A stretch of 64,000 bases of DNA, taken from NCBI GenBank assembly GCA_963837325.1, contig CAWIMV010000001.1, positions 62,001 through 126,000 on the forward strand. The letters run 5' to 3'. Source of the stretch: CAVQKZ01 sp963837325. Lineage in GTDB: Bacteria; Actinomycetota; Actinomycetes; Mycobacteriales; Jatrophihabitantaceae. How positions within the stretch are numbered: position 1 is the first letter of the stretch; every line of letters begins with the position of its first letter. Both the position numbers and the translations under genes were made by a program. Under the pieces are notes generated by a model, which had not been told where the DNA came from, searched no databases, and worked only from the letters and a program-made list of their open reading frames with translations. Below are positions 16,142 through 23,728 of the stretch, piece after piece.

Positions 16142-17782
16142 CTATGCGACAAAGGCCGTTCGGCCTCCCACGACGGTCAGCAAGATCCGAGCACGCAGCA
16201 ACGACTCGGGTCCGCCGGTGACGATGTCCTCGGACACGACGGTGATGTCGGCGTCCTGCCCGACCCGCAGGCTGCCACGGCGGTGCGACTGCCGCCCCGC
16301 GATCGCGCCGCCGACGGTGTACCCATGCAGTGCCTGCGCGACGTCGATGCCTTCCTCCGCAGTCCATGGCTCGGCTACCCCCGGCGCGCGCCGCTCGACC
16401 GCGACGTACATGCCGAGCAACGGATCACACTCGCGCAAATCGTCATGCTCCGCGCCGCGCCAGTCGGAGCCCAGTGCAACCGGAACACCCGCGCGGGTAA
16501 GGGATCCCCACGGGTAGGCGAGCGTGTTTGGATCGTCGTCCGCGCGGCCGCTCAATTCTTCCGCCGTCTCGGCGAGGTCCCAGGGCTGCATCTCTGCGAC
16601 GACGCCGAGCCGTGCCGCGCGCGTCACGTCTGTGCGTCGCATCGTGCGCGCGTGGACGAGACGATGCGCCAATGTGGAGGAGCCCGCAGCGTCGCCGAAC
16701 GCGTCAAGTGCCTCGGCCACGTCTAGATCACCGAGCGCGTGTGCCGACACCGACTGCCCGACCTCACCTGCGCGACGGATCCACTCGACGGTCTGCTCCC
16801 GTCCGAAGTAACGGTAGGTATGACCTCCGAGGCCCGGCGCGCTTGCGTATCCGCCGACGCCGACGAACACCTTGAATCCCTGCCAGGTCAGCAATTCGGT
16901 GGGTGCGTCGAACCATTCCTTCGCCAATTCGTCGACGCGATGCAGTGACGGGCGCACGCCGACGCGGAGCAACAGTCCGTCGGCCGTGGCCAGATCGACG
17001 AGCGCGGCGACACTCGTGAAGCTGCGTTCGAGGTACACCATCGCTGCATCAGGCCTACGCGGTTCGGGTGTGGCGATGTCGTGCACCTCGGTAACGCCCT
17101 TGCTAGCCAGCATGGCAAGCGCACTGCGCAGCTCGGCGCGCAGCCGCCAACGGTCGCGCGGCGGAATGACGCCAACGGTCGCGCGCGAACTTGCGACGGC
17201 GCCCACCATCCGCCCGCTCGGCCGGCCGTGCTCGTCGCGCTCTATTGCTATCGGCGGGTGAGGTTCGGCCTCGCTAGCAAGGTTCATGAGCTTTAGCGCC
17301 AGGCTGTTGCAAGCCGCAGCGCCGCCGTCCGCGCTGCGCAGGAAGATCGGCACGTCGGGACGGAGCGCGTCCAGGTCGTCCCGGCCGGGCAGCTCGGCAT
17401 CGGGGAGCCGGCCCCGGTCCCAACCGCCGCCCAGCAGCCAGGCGTTCTGGCCGACCCAGCGAGAGGCGCGGGCGACGGCGGCCAGCAAGTCGGTACGCGT
17501 CTGCGCTGTCGCTGCGTCGGCGTTCCAGAGTGCCTCGCCCGCCCACCCGAGATGGGTATGGCTGTCGATGAACCCTGCGCAGACCGTCGCCCCGCCGAGT
17601 TGGATAACCTCTCGCGCCGGCCGCGCGCGCACGTCCGGGCCGATCGCAACAATCTTTCCCGCACGGACGCCGAGGTCGGTTCGGACGCCGCGCCTGATCT
17701 CGTCAGGTGAGCCGGCGCGCAGTAACCCGTCGAGCAGCGCCAGGTCGAGTTCAGCTCCTGGTTCGTCGGCTTCGGGACGCAC
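16142..17782 (-). CDS. amidohydrolase, YtcJ-like (amidohydrolase_3)
   Basis: A 546-residue metal-dependent amidohydrolase. The HxH metal site is in GFIDSHTHLGW (about residues 66-76); later family motifs include LLGGGWDRGRLPD, SADGGAAACNS, GFKVFVGVGG, SAHALGD, a further histidine in LVHARTMRRTD and the catalytic aspartate in ALGSDWRGAEHDD. YtcJ relatives hydrolyse N-acyl or imide bonds. I take the GTG at 17782 because a perfect AAGGAGG lies seven bases before it; the longer frame to 17875 would start on a TTG inside the ribosome site of the divergent regulator. It is the first gene of the minus-strand run and is divergent from the RpiR gene. Confidence 0.83.
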   Translation of the reverse strand: MRPEADEPGAELDLALLDGLLRAGSPDEIRRGVRTDLGVRAGKIVAIGPDVRARPAREVIQLGGATVCAGFIDSHTHLGWAGEALWNADAATAQTRTDLLAAVARASRWVGQNAWLLGGGWDRGRLPDAELPGRDDLDALRPDVPIFLRSADGGAAACNSLALKLMNLASEAEPHPPIAIERDEHGRPSGRMVGAVASSRATVGVIPPRDRWRLRAELRSALAMLASKGVTEVHDIATPEPRRPDAAMVYLERSFTSVAALVDLATADGLLLRVGVRPSLHRVDELAKEWFDAPTELLTWQGFKVFVGVGGYASAPGLGGHTYRYFGREQTVEWIRRAGEVGQSVSAHALGDLDVAEALDAFGDAAGSSTLAHRLVHARTMRRTDVTRAARLGVVAEMQPWDLAETAEELSGRADDDPNTLAYPWGSLTRAGVPVALGSDWRGAEHDDLRECDPLLGMYVAVERRAPGVAEPWTAEEGIDVAQALHGYTVGGAIAGRQSHRRGSLRVGQDADITVVSEDIVTGGPESLLRARILLTVVGGRTAFVA

Positions 17783-17883
17783 GGATTGTCCTCCTTGCAC
17801 CAGCCGGGCAAGCTGAAGCGGCAGCGCTACGGTCGGGCCTTCCGGTACCGTAGGCTTTACTACGAACTTGGTCAAGGAGTGTC

Positions 17884-18861
17884 GTGCCTGCTACGGAGCG
17901 CCAACCCACGCTGCGCGAACGGGTTGCCGCGCGCGCCGACTCGCTGACGGCGACCGAGTTGGTGATCGCGCGGTACTTTGCCGAGCATCCGCAGGAAGTT
18001 GCCTTCGCCTCTGCCGAAGAACTCGGTCGGGCGACGGGGACGAGTGACGCCAGCGTCGTACGTACCGCGAAGGCGCTCGGCTTCGACGGCCTGCCTGGGC
18101 TCAAACGCCTGCTGCAGACGCATCTTGAGACGCTGCTGACGCCCGCCAACCGCCTGCACAACAGCCTTGACGCGATCAGTGCCGGCCCAGGGGACGTGCT
18201 GGCCGTGACGCTGGCTGAGCAGATCGAACTGCTCTCAGAGGCGCAGCGGACTCTCCACGGCGAATCCTTCGCGACCGCCGTCACGATGCTCTCCGGCGCG
18301 CGCGAGACGTTGGTGTGCGGCATGGCCGGGCTGGCGGGTGTGGCCGATTACTTCGCGCTGCGGCTGACCCGCGTCGGAGGACGAGCGCGTACTGGGAGCC
18401 ATACTGGCTTCCGGCTGGCCGACGCGCTGCTGCCGCTCGGTCCAGAGGATGTGGTCGTGGCAGTGGCCCACAACCGGCTGATGCACGAAATCGATGTGGC
18501 GATCGAGCACGCGAACCGGATTGGCGCGGGCGTGATCCTGGTGACCGATTCACTTGGTGAGATGTTGCGCGATCGTGTCGACGTGGTGCTGTCCGCGCCA
18601 ATCGGCCGCCCCGCGATGTTCAGTGGCCAGACGACGACATTGGTCCTGTTCGAGGCGCTGGTGCTCGGTGTGGCCGCGGCGGATCAAGAGCGTTCACTCG
18701 CGGCGATCACCGACATGAACCGATTGCGCGAGGAGCTCACCGGTCCGCATCTCAACGACGGCGCTGCGCCAGTGCGACGAGCCCGCCCGTCGAACGGAAA
18801 GGTCAGTCGGGCTAAGACGAAGGCCGCTCGGCGGCGCACAGAAAAGGAGCCGGCCTCCTAA
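17884..18861 (+). CDS. MurR/RpiR-family transcriptional regulator (HTH + SIS)
   Basis: A 325-residue regulator with an HTH_6 domain (about residues 1-80; AELGRATGTSDASVVRTAKALGF-like recognition helix) and a SIS sugar-phosphate-isomerase domain (about 115-260; ETLVCGMAGLAGVADYFALRL). SIS domains usually sense phosphosugars or amino-sugar intermediates. A basic tail (KVSRAKTKAARRRTEK) is unusual and could add DNA contact. The GTG at 17884 has AAGGAG four bases upstream. It faces the amidohydrolase operon and probably controls it. Confidence 0.85.
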   Translation: MPATERQPTLRERVAARADSLTATELVIARYFAEHPQEVAFASAEELGRATGTSDASVVRTAKALGFDGLPGLKRLLQTHLETLLTPANRLHNSLDAISAGPGDVLAVTLAEQIELLSEAQRTLHGESFATAVTMLSGARETLVCGMAGLAGVADYFALRLTRVGGRARTGSHTGFRLADALLPLGPEDVVVAVAHNRLMHEIDVAIEHANRIGAGVILVTDSLGEMLRDRVDVVLSAPIGRPAMFSGQTTTLVLFEALVLGVAAADQERSLAAITDMNRLREELTGPHLNDGAAPVRRARPSNGKVSRAKTKAARRRTEKEPAS

Positions 18862-18884
18862 CGACCGGCATCGTCCGGTACAGT

Positions 18885-18919
18885 GAATGTAACGATCGCT
18901 TCAATCTAGCGAATGCTAC
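18885..18919 (+). promoter_or_regulatory. third RpiR-type operator site, upstream of VIT1/CCC1 gene
   Basis: GAATGTAACGATCGCT (18885-18900) differs at one base from the site at 16099, and a weaker inverted mate AGCGAATGCTAC follows at 18908-18919. The location between the regulator and the metal-transporter gene suggests control of that gene as well. Confidence 0.45.
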
Positions 18920-18959
18920 TTTCCTCGCCGTCGTCAAAGTTCACCCGGGAGACCGCACA

Positions 18960-19676
18960 GTGTCCACCTCTGTCGAGGTCCATGACGCCGAGATCCACCA
19001 CGCCCACCGCGACGTGACCGGTGGCTGGCTGCGCCCTGCCACCTTCGGAGTCATGGATGGCCTGGTGTCGAACTTCGCCCTCGTCGCTGGTGTTGTTGCC
19101 GGTGGCGCGGCGGGCCACGCGATCGTCCTCACCGGCTTGGCCGGTCTCGCCGCCGGCGCGTGTTCCATGGCATCGGGCGAATACATCTCGGTCAGCTCCC
19201 AGGCCGAGTTGATGCAGGCCGAGATTGCGATCGAGCGACGTGAACTGCTGAGCAACCCGGACGACGAACTGCGCGAGCTGACCGCCATCTTCGAGGCGAA
19301 AGGCATCCGTCCCGAGCTTGCGTCGGAGGTCGCACGCGAGTTGACCGACGATCCAGAGATCGCCTGGCGTGTGCACGTCCGCGAAGAACTCGGGGTTGAT
19401 CCCGACGACCTGCCTTCGCCGTGGCTGGCTGCAGGGTCATCGTTCGTCGCGTTCGCGGTGGGTGCTCTGATCCCGCTCCTACCGTTCGTGTTGGGCGCGA
19501 GCAATCTGGCGTTTTCACTCGTGCTCAGCGTGCTCGCGCTCGGTACGGCCGGAGCGGTCGTTGCCCGAATGACATCGCGGCCACCGTGGTTCGGTGCCAG
19601 CCGGCAGCTCATGTTCGGCGCTGTCGCGGCCGCGGTCACGTATGGCATTGGGCTCATCGTCGGAGCCACGATCTGA
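18960..19676 (+). CDS. VIT1/CCC1-family metal transporter
   Basis: A 238-residue membrane protein of the vacuolar iron/manganese transporter family. Typical pieces are FGVMDGLVSNFALVAGV (helix 1), GLAAGACSMASGEYISVSSQAE (helix 2), an acidic cytoplasmic insert rich in E (ELLSNPDDELRELTAIFEAKG) that binds metal in characterised members, and three further helices at the C-terminus. Known relatives move Fe2+ or Mn2+ out of the cytosol against H+. The GTG start at 18960 has GGGAGA upstream. It shares one base with the next gene, so the two are probably co-transcribed. Confidence 0.88.
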   Translation: MSTSVEVHDAEIHHAHRDVTGGWLRPATFGVMDGLVSNFALVAGVVAGGAAGHAIVLTGLAGLAAGACSMASGEYISVSSQAELMQAEIAIERRELLSNPDDELRELTAIFEAKGIRPELASEVARELTDDPEIAWRVHVREELGVDPDDLPSPWLAAGSSFVAFAVGALIPLLPFVLGASNLAFSLVLSVLALGTAGAVVARMTSRPPWFGASRQLMFGAVAAAVTYGIGLIVGATI

Positions 19677-20089
19677 TGTCCACCGCTATCAGCCGGGCTA
19701 CACCCACGGTAATCCTGGTTGATGACACGCGCTCGTTCGCCGACGGCCGAGCCTGCCGCGTCGCGCGCACCGCCGACGACGCGATCGCTCTGCTCCGCCG
19801 GTACCAGTTCAGCGTCATTGATCAGCTCTGGCTCGAGCCCGACCTCGGCTGGCTGCCCGATGCCACGCCACTCACTGCTCAGCCCGTCGTCGACGAACTC
19901 GTCTCCGCGGCGGCAGACGGCTGCGGGTATGACATCGGCGAGATCCGCATCCACGGAACCAACCCGTCGGGCGCGCGTCTCATGAAAACCGGGCTCCAAC
20001 GGGCCGGTTATCGCGTGGTGCGCGACTACGACCTACGCACCCTCAGAACGGTCGCCCCAGGATCACGATTCGCAGCACCGAGTCGCTGA
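19676..20089 (+). CDS. cREC-domain protein (cyclic-phosphate processing receiver-like)
   Basis: A 137-residue protein with the fold signature VILVDDTRSFADGR (receiver-like aspartate pair near residue 15), DQLWLEPDLG (residues about 49-58) and IHGTNPSGARLM near the end. This pattern matches the cREC families, which are receiver-like domains found in phosphate and nucleotide signalling contexts. Exact function is unknown. The ATG follows the VIT1 stop (TGATG), indicating translational coupling; why a metal exporter would be coupled to a receiver-like domain is not clear. Confidence 0.65.
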   Translation: MSTAISRATPTVILVDDTRSFADGRACRVARTADDAIALLRRYQFSVIDQLWLEPDLGWLPDATPLTAQPVVDELVSAAADGCGYDIGEIRIHGTNPSGARLMKTGLQRAGYRVVRDYDLRTLRTVAPGSRFAAPSR

Positions 20090-20885
20090 GCGCCGAGGAC
20101 GCGATCGTCCTGTTCCTCGATACCTAGCTCAAGCTGGTGTGCGACGATTGGGTGGAACCGACGCGCGTGATCGAATCCGCGCTGGTCGGCGTTCGGTGAA
20201 GTCCCGTCGGACGAACGCGGGCTTGGCGCCGACATGGCAGCCATCCACCGTGTGCAAGAGTGTTCGGCTCGATTCGTTGACCTGCTGAAGCCCTTATTCC
20301 ATAGGGCATCTACGTGGCTGCAAACGACGGAGAACACAGTTTGGGTTCGCTGGCCGTGTGGTGGTTGCCGTTCGCTGGCGTGCGCAGGCGTCCACTCTGG
20401 GAGTGTGCTGGTTGGTCACCGGACTGCAACGAACGTGGATGGATCCCTGCGGACTTCGAGAATTGGCTGCCACGAGCAATGCGGAAGGCAATGTGGTGGT
20501 CGAGTCGACGTCAGACCGATACACGCGCTGCCGTTCTGGGGCGCGGTCCTCATCCAGACAGCACATGTCGCAACGCGAGCTGGTGAAGTTGTCGGCCTGC
20601 GTGGCGAGACAGACATGTCCTTCCGGCTTGCGAATGTCCGAACAGCGCAACCTGCGTAGACCACAACGGTAGCCGGACATTTCCTGCGCTCAGCCGACGG
20701 AGGGCACGGCTGCGTTCGTGTCGTGCGATCTCCACCGAGGAACTCGGCGATCGGGGCTACGTCGTCCACGACGGGCGACGACGCCGACCAACGGCTGCCC
20801 GCCGTCGCGCGGGCCGGTCAGCTGTCGCCGACCGGCCCGAGCCGCGTGCTGCACTTAGCCGCCGGCGTTCGGTCCGGGCCTTGGG
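20090..20885. other. intergenic region of about 800 bases with repeat copy B
   Basis: No credible gene is present: open frames overlap each other and have no ribosome sites. Repeat copy B covers 20223-20473. The rest is noncoding or decayed sequence without a match I recognise. Confidence 0.5.
20223..20473 (+). repeat. dispersed noncoding repeat, copy B
   Basis: Contains TTGGCGCCGACATGGCAGCC at the left edge, shared nearly exactly with copy C, then GAAGCCCTTATTCCATAGGGC, GAGAACACAG, TTGGGTT, GTGTGGTGG and a distal AATTGGCTGCCACGAG shared with copy A. The longest shared layout is with copy A, indicating a unit of about 240 bases. No conserved open frame. Confidence 0.6.
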
Positions 20886-22022
20886 TCAGTGCCGCCCGGT
20901 GAACAGCGCCCACATCGGCACTACGCCACCGGCCGTGTCACCGGCGTGGCCGAGGTGCCCGAGTCGCCAGTTGTCCTCGATCGTGGTCAGCAGTGAGTAG
21001 TGGTTGTACGCGGTGTGATCGACGACGTGCCGTGGACCGTGAGCGGTCACCACGATGGCCGGGATGAGGCCGCCGCCGTAGGTGCCGCCCGGCCAGCTCG
21101 CCGAGACGCGCGGGTCAGCGGCCGGGACGTAGGGGGAGTCGCAGCAGCCGGCGGCGCTCTCCCAGCCTCCGGTGGTGGTGTTACCGGTGAAGTCGTTCTC
21201 GTCGGTGACGATGACGATCGCCGAGTGCGGGGTCCAGGCCTTGGAGTGCCGGATGGTGTCGACGGCACCGTGCACGAAGGTGTCGGCCTTCTGCTTCAGG
21301 GCCGCGTCGTTGGCGTCGTCCTTCGCGCTGCCGTACGGGCACGGCGTCTCGGCGTGGCCCGGCACCGCGACGAACACGCCACCGTGCATGTCGTTGCACT
21401 GGTTCGGGGAGATCCAAACGAATTGCGGCGCGTGCGGGCGGTTGAGGTCCGTGGCGAGGTGGGTGTAGTCGCGGACGTGATCCATCCGGGCCGGGTTGTT
21501 CTTGACGTCGTCGAAGAGCACGAACGGGTTGTGCTTCTTGGCGTACAGCGACACCGTCGTGCCGTCGCTCAAGGTCGGTCCGAAGCGGTCCAGTTTGTTG
21601 GCCGGCAGGGTGTCCATGTAGGCGCCCCACCGGACGTGATGGGCCTCGAGCTGATCGACCAGGTTGCGCCGGTCCAGGTTGATGACGTTCTGGTCGTTGT
21701 CGTCCTGGATCCCGAAGTTGTCACCGGCGATGGAAGCAAGGTAGTTCGGCATCGACGGGTGGGTGACGCCGTAGTAGTTGTCGGCCATCCCGTAGCTGTG
21801 CGCGAGGCTCGTCAGGTACGGAGCGTTCGGGTCGTCGATGACGCTCGACTTGGAATGGTTCTCCAGCATGATCACGAACACGCGATCCAGGGCTGGGCCC
21901 TGCCGGTGCGAGGCGGGGTGATCGGTCGGGCTCGCCGCGGCTGCGGCGGTCGCGACGACGAGCGGAACGGCGGCAGCGGTGGCGAGTGCGGTCACCAGCC
22001 AGGTACGGGGCCGAAGTTGCAT
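20886..22022 (-). CDS. secreted phosphoesterase-family protein (PF04185-like)
   Basis: A 378-residue exported protein. An N-terminal signal peptide (about residues 1-33, basic start, alanine-rich core, A-x-A site before SPTDHP) leads to a phosphoesterase core with MLENHSKSS, HPSMPNYLA, NQCNDMHG and TDENDFTGN; these residues bind metal and nucleophile in acid phosphatases and phospholipase C-like enzymes. Four cysteines are candidates for two disulfides. The ATG at 22022 has GGAAGGAAGG upstream. A longer frame to 22208 runs into the NAGPA relic and is not used. Its substrate is not evident. Confidence 0.83.
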   Translation of the reverse strand: MQLRPRTWLVTALATAAAVPLVVATAAAAASPTDHPASHRQGPALDRVFVIMLENHSKSSVIDDPNAPYLTSLAHSYGMADNYYGVTHPSMPNYLASIAGDNFGIQDDNDQNVINLDRRNLVDQLEAHHVRWGAYMDTLPANKLDRFGPTLSDGTTVSLYAKKHNPFVLFDDVKNNPARMDHVRDYTHLATDLNRPHAPQFVWISPNQCNDMHGGVFVAVPGHAETPCPYGSAKDDANDAALKQKADTFVHGAVDTIRHSKAWTPHSAIVIVTDENDFTGNTTTGGWESAAGCCDSPYVPAADPRVSASWPGGTYGGGLIPAIVVTAHGPRHVVDHTAYNHYSLLTTIEDNWRLGHLGHAGDTAGGVVPMWALFTGRH

Positions 22023-22138
22023 CGAGGACCTTCCTTCCGAGTGAGGCCGGTGCCCACCTCCGCGGGCAGTCCGTGCAGTCAATCCGAACCGCGTCTCGCG
22101 GTCAATCAGCTTCGCTCGGGCCGCCTGGCCCGGGACGA

Positions 22139-22243
22139 TCAGCGTTGTGCGAACGACGGTGGACACGTCAGGGCGCCCGCCGGGGTAGCTCCAGGGAGGG
22201 ATGACCACGCCGCCGTCGCCGTCGGCGCGTTCGCCGTCGACGG
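22139..22243. repeat. direct repeat, left copy (NAGPA-gene-derived)
   Basis: Aligns without gaps of note to 31310-31414 at about three-quarters identity; the block GTGCGAACGACG and the block GAGGGATGACC are identical. Both copies are in the same orientation and lie on opposite sides of the sugar cluster. Confidence 0.55.
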
Positions 22244-22290
22244 TGACCAGCAGTAGGTGCCCTGCGGCGTCGATGCCGACGATGGTGGCT
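22195..22290 (-). pseudogene. decayed fragment of phosphodiester glycosidase (NAGPA-like)
   Basis: On the minus strand the sequence translates as GIDAAGHLLLVTVDG followed after a few residues by GERADGD-GVVIPP. In NAGPA (phosphodiester glycosidase) proteins the first block normally precedes an AMNLDGGGSTTM region that is absent here, so it is an internal-deletion relic of about 30 codons. No start or stop fits. A longer relic of a related gene lies at 31.4-31.7 kb. Confidence 0.5.
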
Positions 22291-22446
22291 CATTGAGCCG
22301 CACCCGCTAGCTGTTCGTGGAGAGCAACAACCCGCACCTCTCCGTCGAGAGCGAAGAGCCCGACGACGCGACCGGTGAAACCGCCAACCACCTCCGAGTA
22401 GATGACCCTTGGTTGGGGGTCGCGTGCGTCCTCGGGACAGCACGTC

Positions 22447-22462
22447 GTGACTGCGTAGTCAG
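22447..22462 (+). promoter_or_regulatory. LacI-type operator-like palindrome, distal
   Basis: GTGACTGCGTAGTCAG has the same TGACTGCG-AGTCA plan and central CG as the perfect site at 22591. The two are 144 bases apart, a spacing that could allow looping. Confidence 0.5.
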
Positions 22463-22556
22463 ACAGTGTGGACTCCGGACTGTCGCAGCGTCAAGGCAAG
22501 CGATCAAATTCCTATCCTTGTGCGCGATGGCAGAAACCCAGAGCATGTGATCCTGA

Positions 22557-22586
22557 TTGACATGGCCGACCAGCGAAAGCGAGACT
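22557..22586 (+). promoter_or_regulatory. promoter of the lacI-like gene
   Basis: A TTGACA -35 (22557-22562) is followed after about 18 bases by GAGACT (22581-22586) as a weak -10. The perfect palindrome begins five bases later, in position to block transcription. Confidence 0.4.
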
Positions 22587-22590
22587 TCGT

Positions 22591-22606
22591 CTGACTGCGC
22601 AGTCAG
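22591..22606 (+). promoter_or_regulatory. LacI-type operator palindrome, proximal
   Basis: CTGACTGCGCAGTCAG is a perfect 16-base palindrome with the central CG typical of LacI-family sites. It sits just downstream of a promoter and 41 bases before the LacI gene, so autorepression of the LacI-GH42 pair is likely. Confidence 0.6.
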
Positions 22607-22647
22607 CGCGGTCGTGTGGGGGAGCGCGATACGGGAGGACGAATCGC

Positions 22648-23715
22648 ATGACGCGCAGTGCATCCCCCGACCCGGCCCGTCGCCGCCCGGCCAGCACTGA
22701 CGTGGCACGGCTGGCCGGAGTGTCCCAGAAGACCGTTTCCCGGGTGATGAATGCCGAATCTCACGTCAGCGACGACGTCCGCGCACGCGTCATGCGGGCG
22801 GCGGCGCAACTCGGCTACCGCCGCAACGGCGCCGCGCGGGCGTTGAATTCCGGACGTGCACACCGCATCGGCGTGGTCTCGCTCGGCACCGCTCTGTTCG
22901 GGCCTGCGTCGATGCTCATCGCCACCGAGCGAGCCGCCCGCCGCCACGGGTACGGGCTCAGCGTCGTGTACACCGCCGAAGACGATCCCGCGGGTATCAG
23001 CGGCGCGGTAGAGGCCCTGATCGAACAGGGCATCGACGGTCTCGTGCTCTCCGAGCCGATCGACGAGGGGCCGATCACCGTGGACGTCGACATGCCGGTG
23101 CTCACGCTCGGGCGTTACCCGGGTCTGGGGGCCAAGCGGCTCATCCATATCAGCGACGTGTCGGAGCGGGCGGGCTACCTCGCCACGCGGCACCTGCTGG
23201 ACCGCGGCCACACCGAGATCCGCCATGTCAGCGGCCCCCATCAGTGGTGGGCGGCCCGAGATCGTGAGGCGGGCTGGCGCAGCGCAATGCGCGATGCCGG
23301 GCTCACGCCCGCGGAACCTGTCGAAGGTGACTGGTTGCCGGCGTCGGGGTACAAGGCCGGCCTGCTGTTGGCCGACGACCTCGCGATGACCGCCGTCTTC
23401 GTGTCCAACGACGACATGGCCATCGGCCTGATCGGCGGCCTGCATGAATCCGGACGGCGGGTTCCCGACGACGTCAGCGTGATCGGCGTCGACGACATCC
23501 CGCTGGCCAGCTACTGCCTGCCCCGGCTGAGCACCGTCGCCCAGTCGTTCAACTCGGTCGTCGAGGACGGACTGCGGCGTCTGATCCACGCGATCGAGTC
23601 ACCGGCGACCGACCACAGCTTCGGCGGCCGCGAGGAACCACCGATCATCGAGCGCGAATCGGTCCTTACCCTCCGACGGAGCAGTCGGCGACGCAGCCGT
23701 GCCGCCCGGTCCTGA
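22648..23715 (+). CDS. LacI-family transcriptional regulator
   Basis: A 355-residue LacI protein. The HTH and hinge are TDVARLAGVSQKTVSRVMNAE (about residues 17-37) and ALNSGR; the periplasmic-binding-like sensor spans about 70-330 with GVVSLGTALFG, GLVLSEP, VSNDDMAIGLIGGLHESGRRVPDDVSVIGVDDIP. It precedes the GH42 gene by 13 bases and is probably in one operon with it. A sugar released from a beta-galactoside is the likely inducer. Start ATG at 22648 follows GGGAGG. Confidence 0.9.
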   Translation: MTRSASPDPARRRPASTDVARLAGVSQKTVSRVMNAESHVSDDVRARVMRAAAQLGYRRNGAARALNSGRAHRIGVVSLGTALFGPASMLIATERAARRHGYGLSVVYTAEDDPAGISGAVEALIEQGIDGLVLSEPIDEGPITVDVDMPVLTLGRYPGLGAKRLIHISDVSERAGYLATRHLLDRGHTEIRHVSGPHQWWAARDREAGWRSAMRDAGLTPAEPVEGDWLPASGYKAGLLLADDLAMTAVFVSNDDMAIGLIGGLHESGRRVPDDVSVIGVDDIPLASYCLPRLSTVAQSFNSVVEDGLRRLIHAIESPATDHSFGGREEPPIIERESVLTLRRSSRRRSRAARS

Positions 23716-23728
23716 CAAAGGAGCGTCC

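Larger units (their letters stand above)
22023..22647. other. intergenic region before the LacI regulator
   Basis: This stretch holds a decayed NAGPA-like gene fragment (22195-22290), two matching palindromes (22447 and 22591) and the LacI promoter. No intact gene is visible. The left part is directly repeated near 31310. Confidence 0.55.

Noticed and set aside
20090..20885. Several short open frames between cREC and phosphoesterase genes
   Set aside because: They overlap one another, start without ribosome sites and cover the dispersed repeat copy B.
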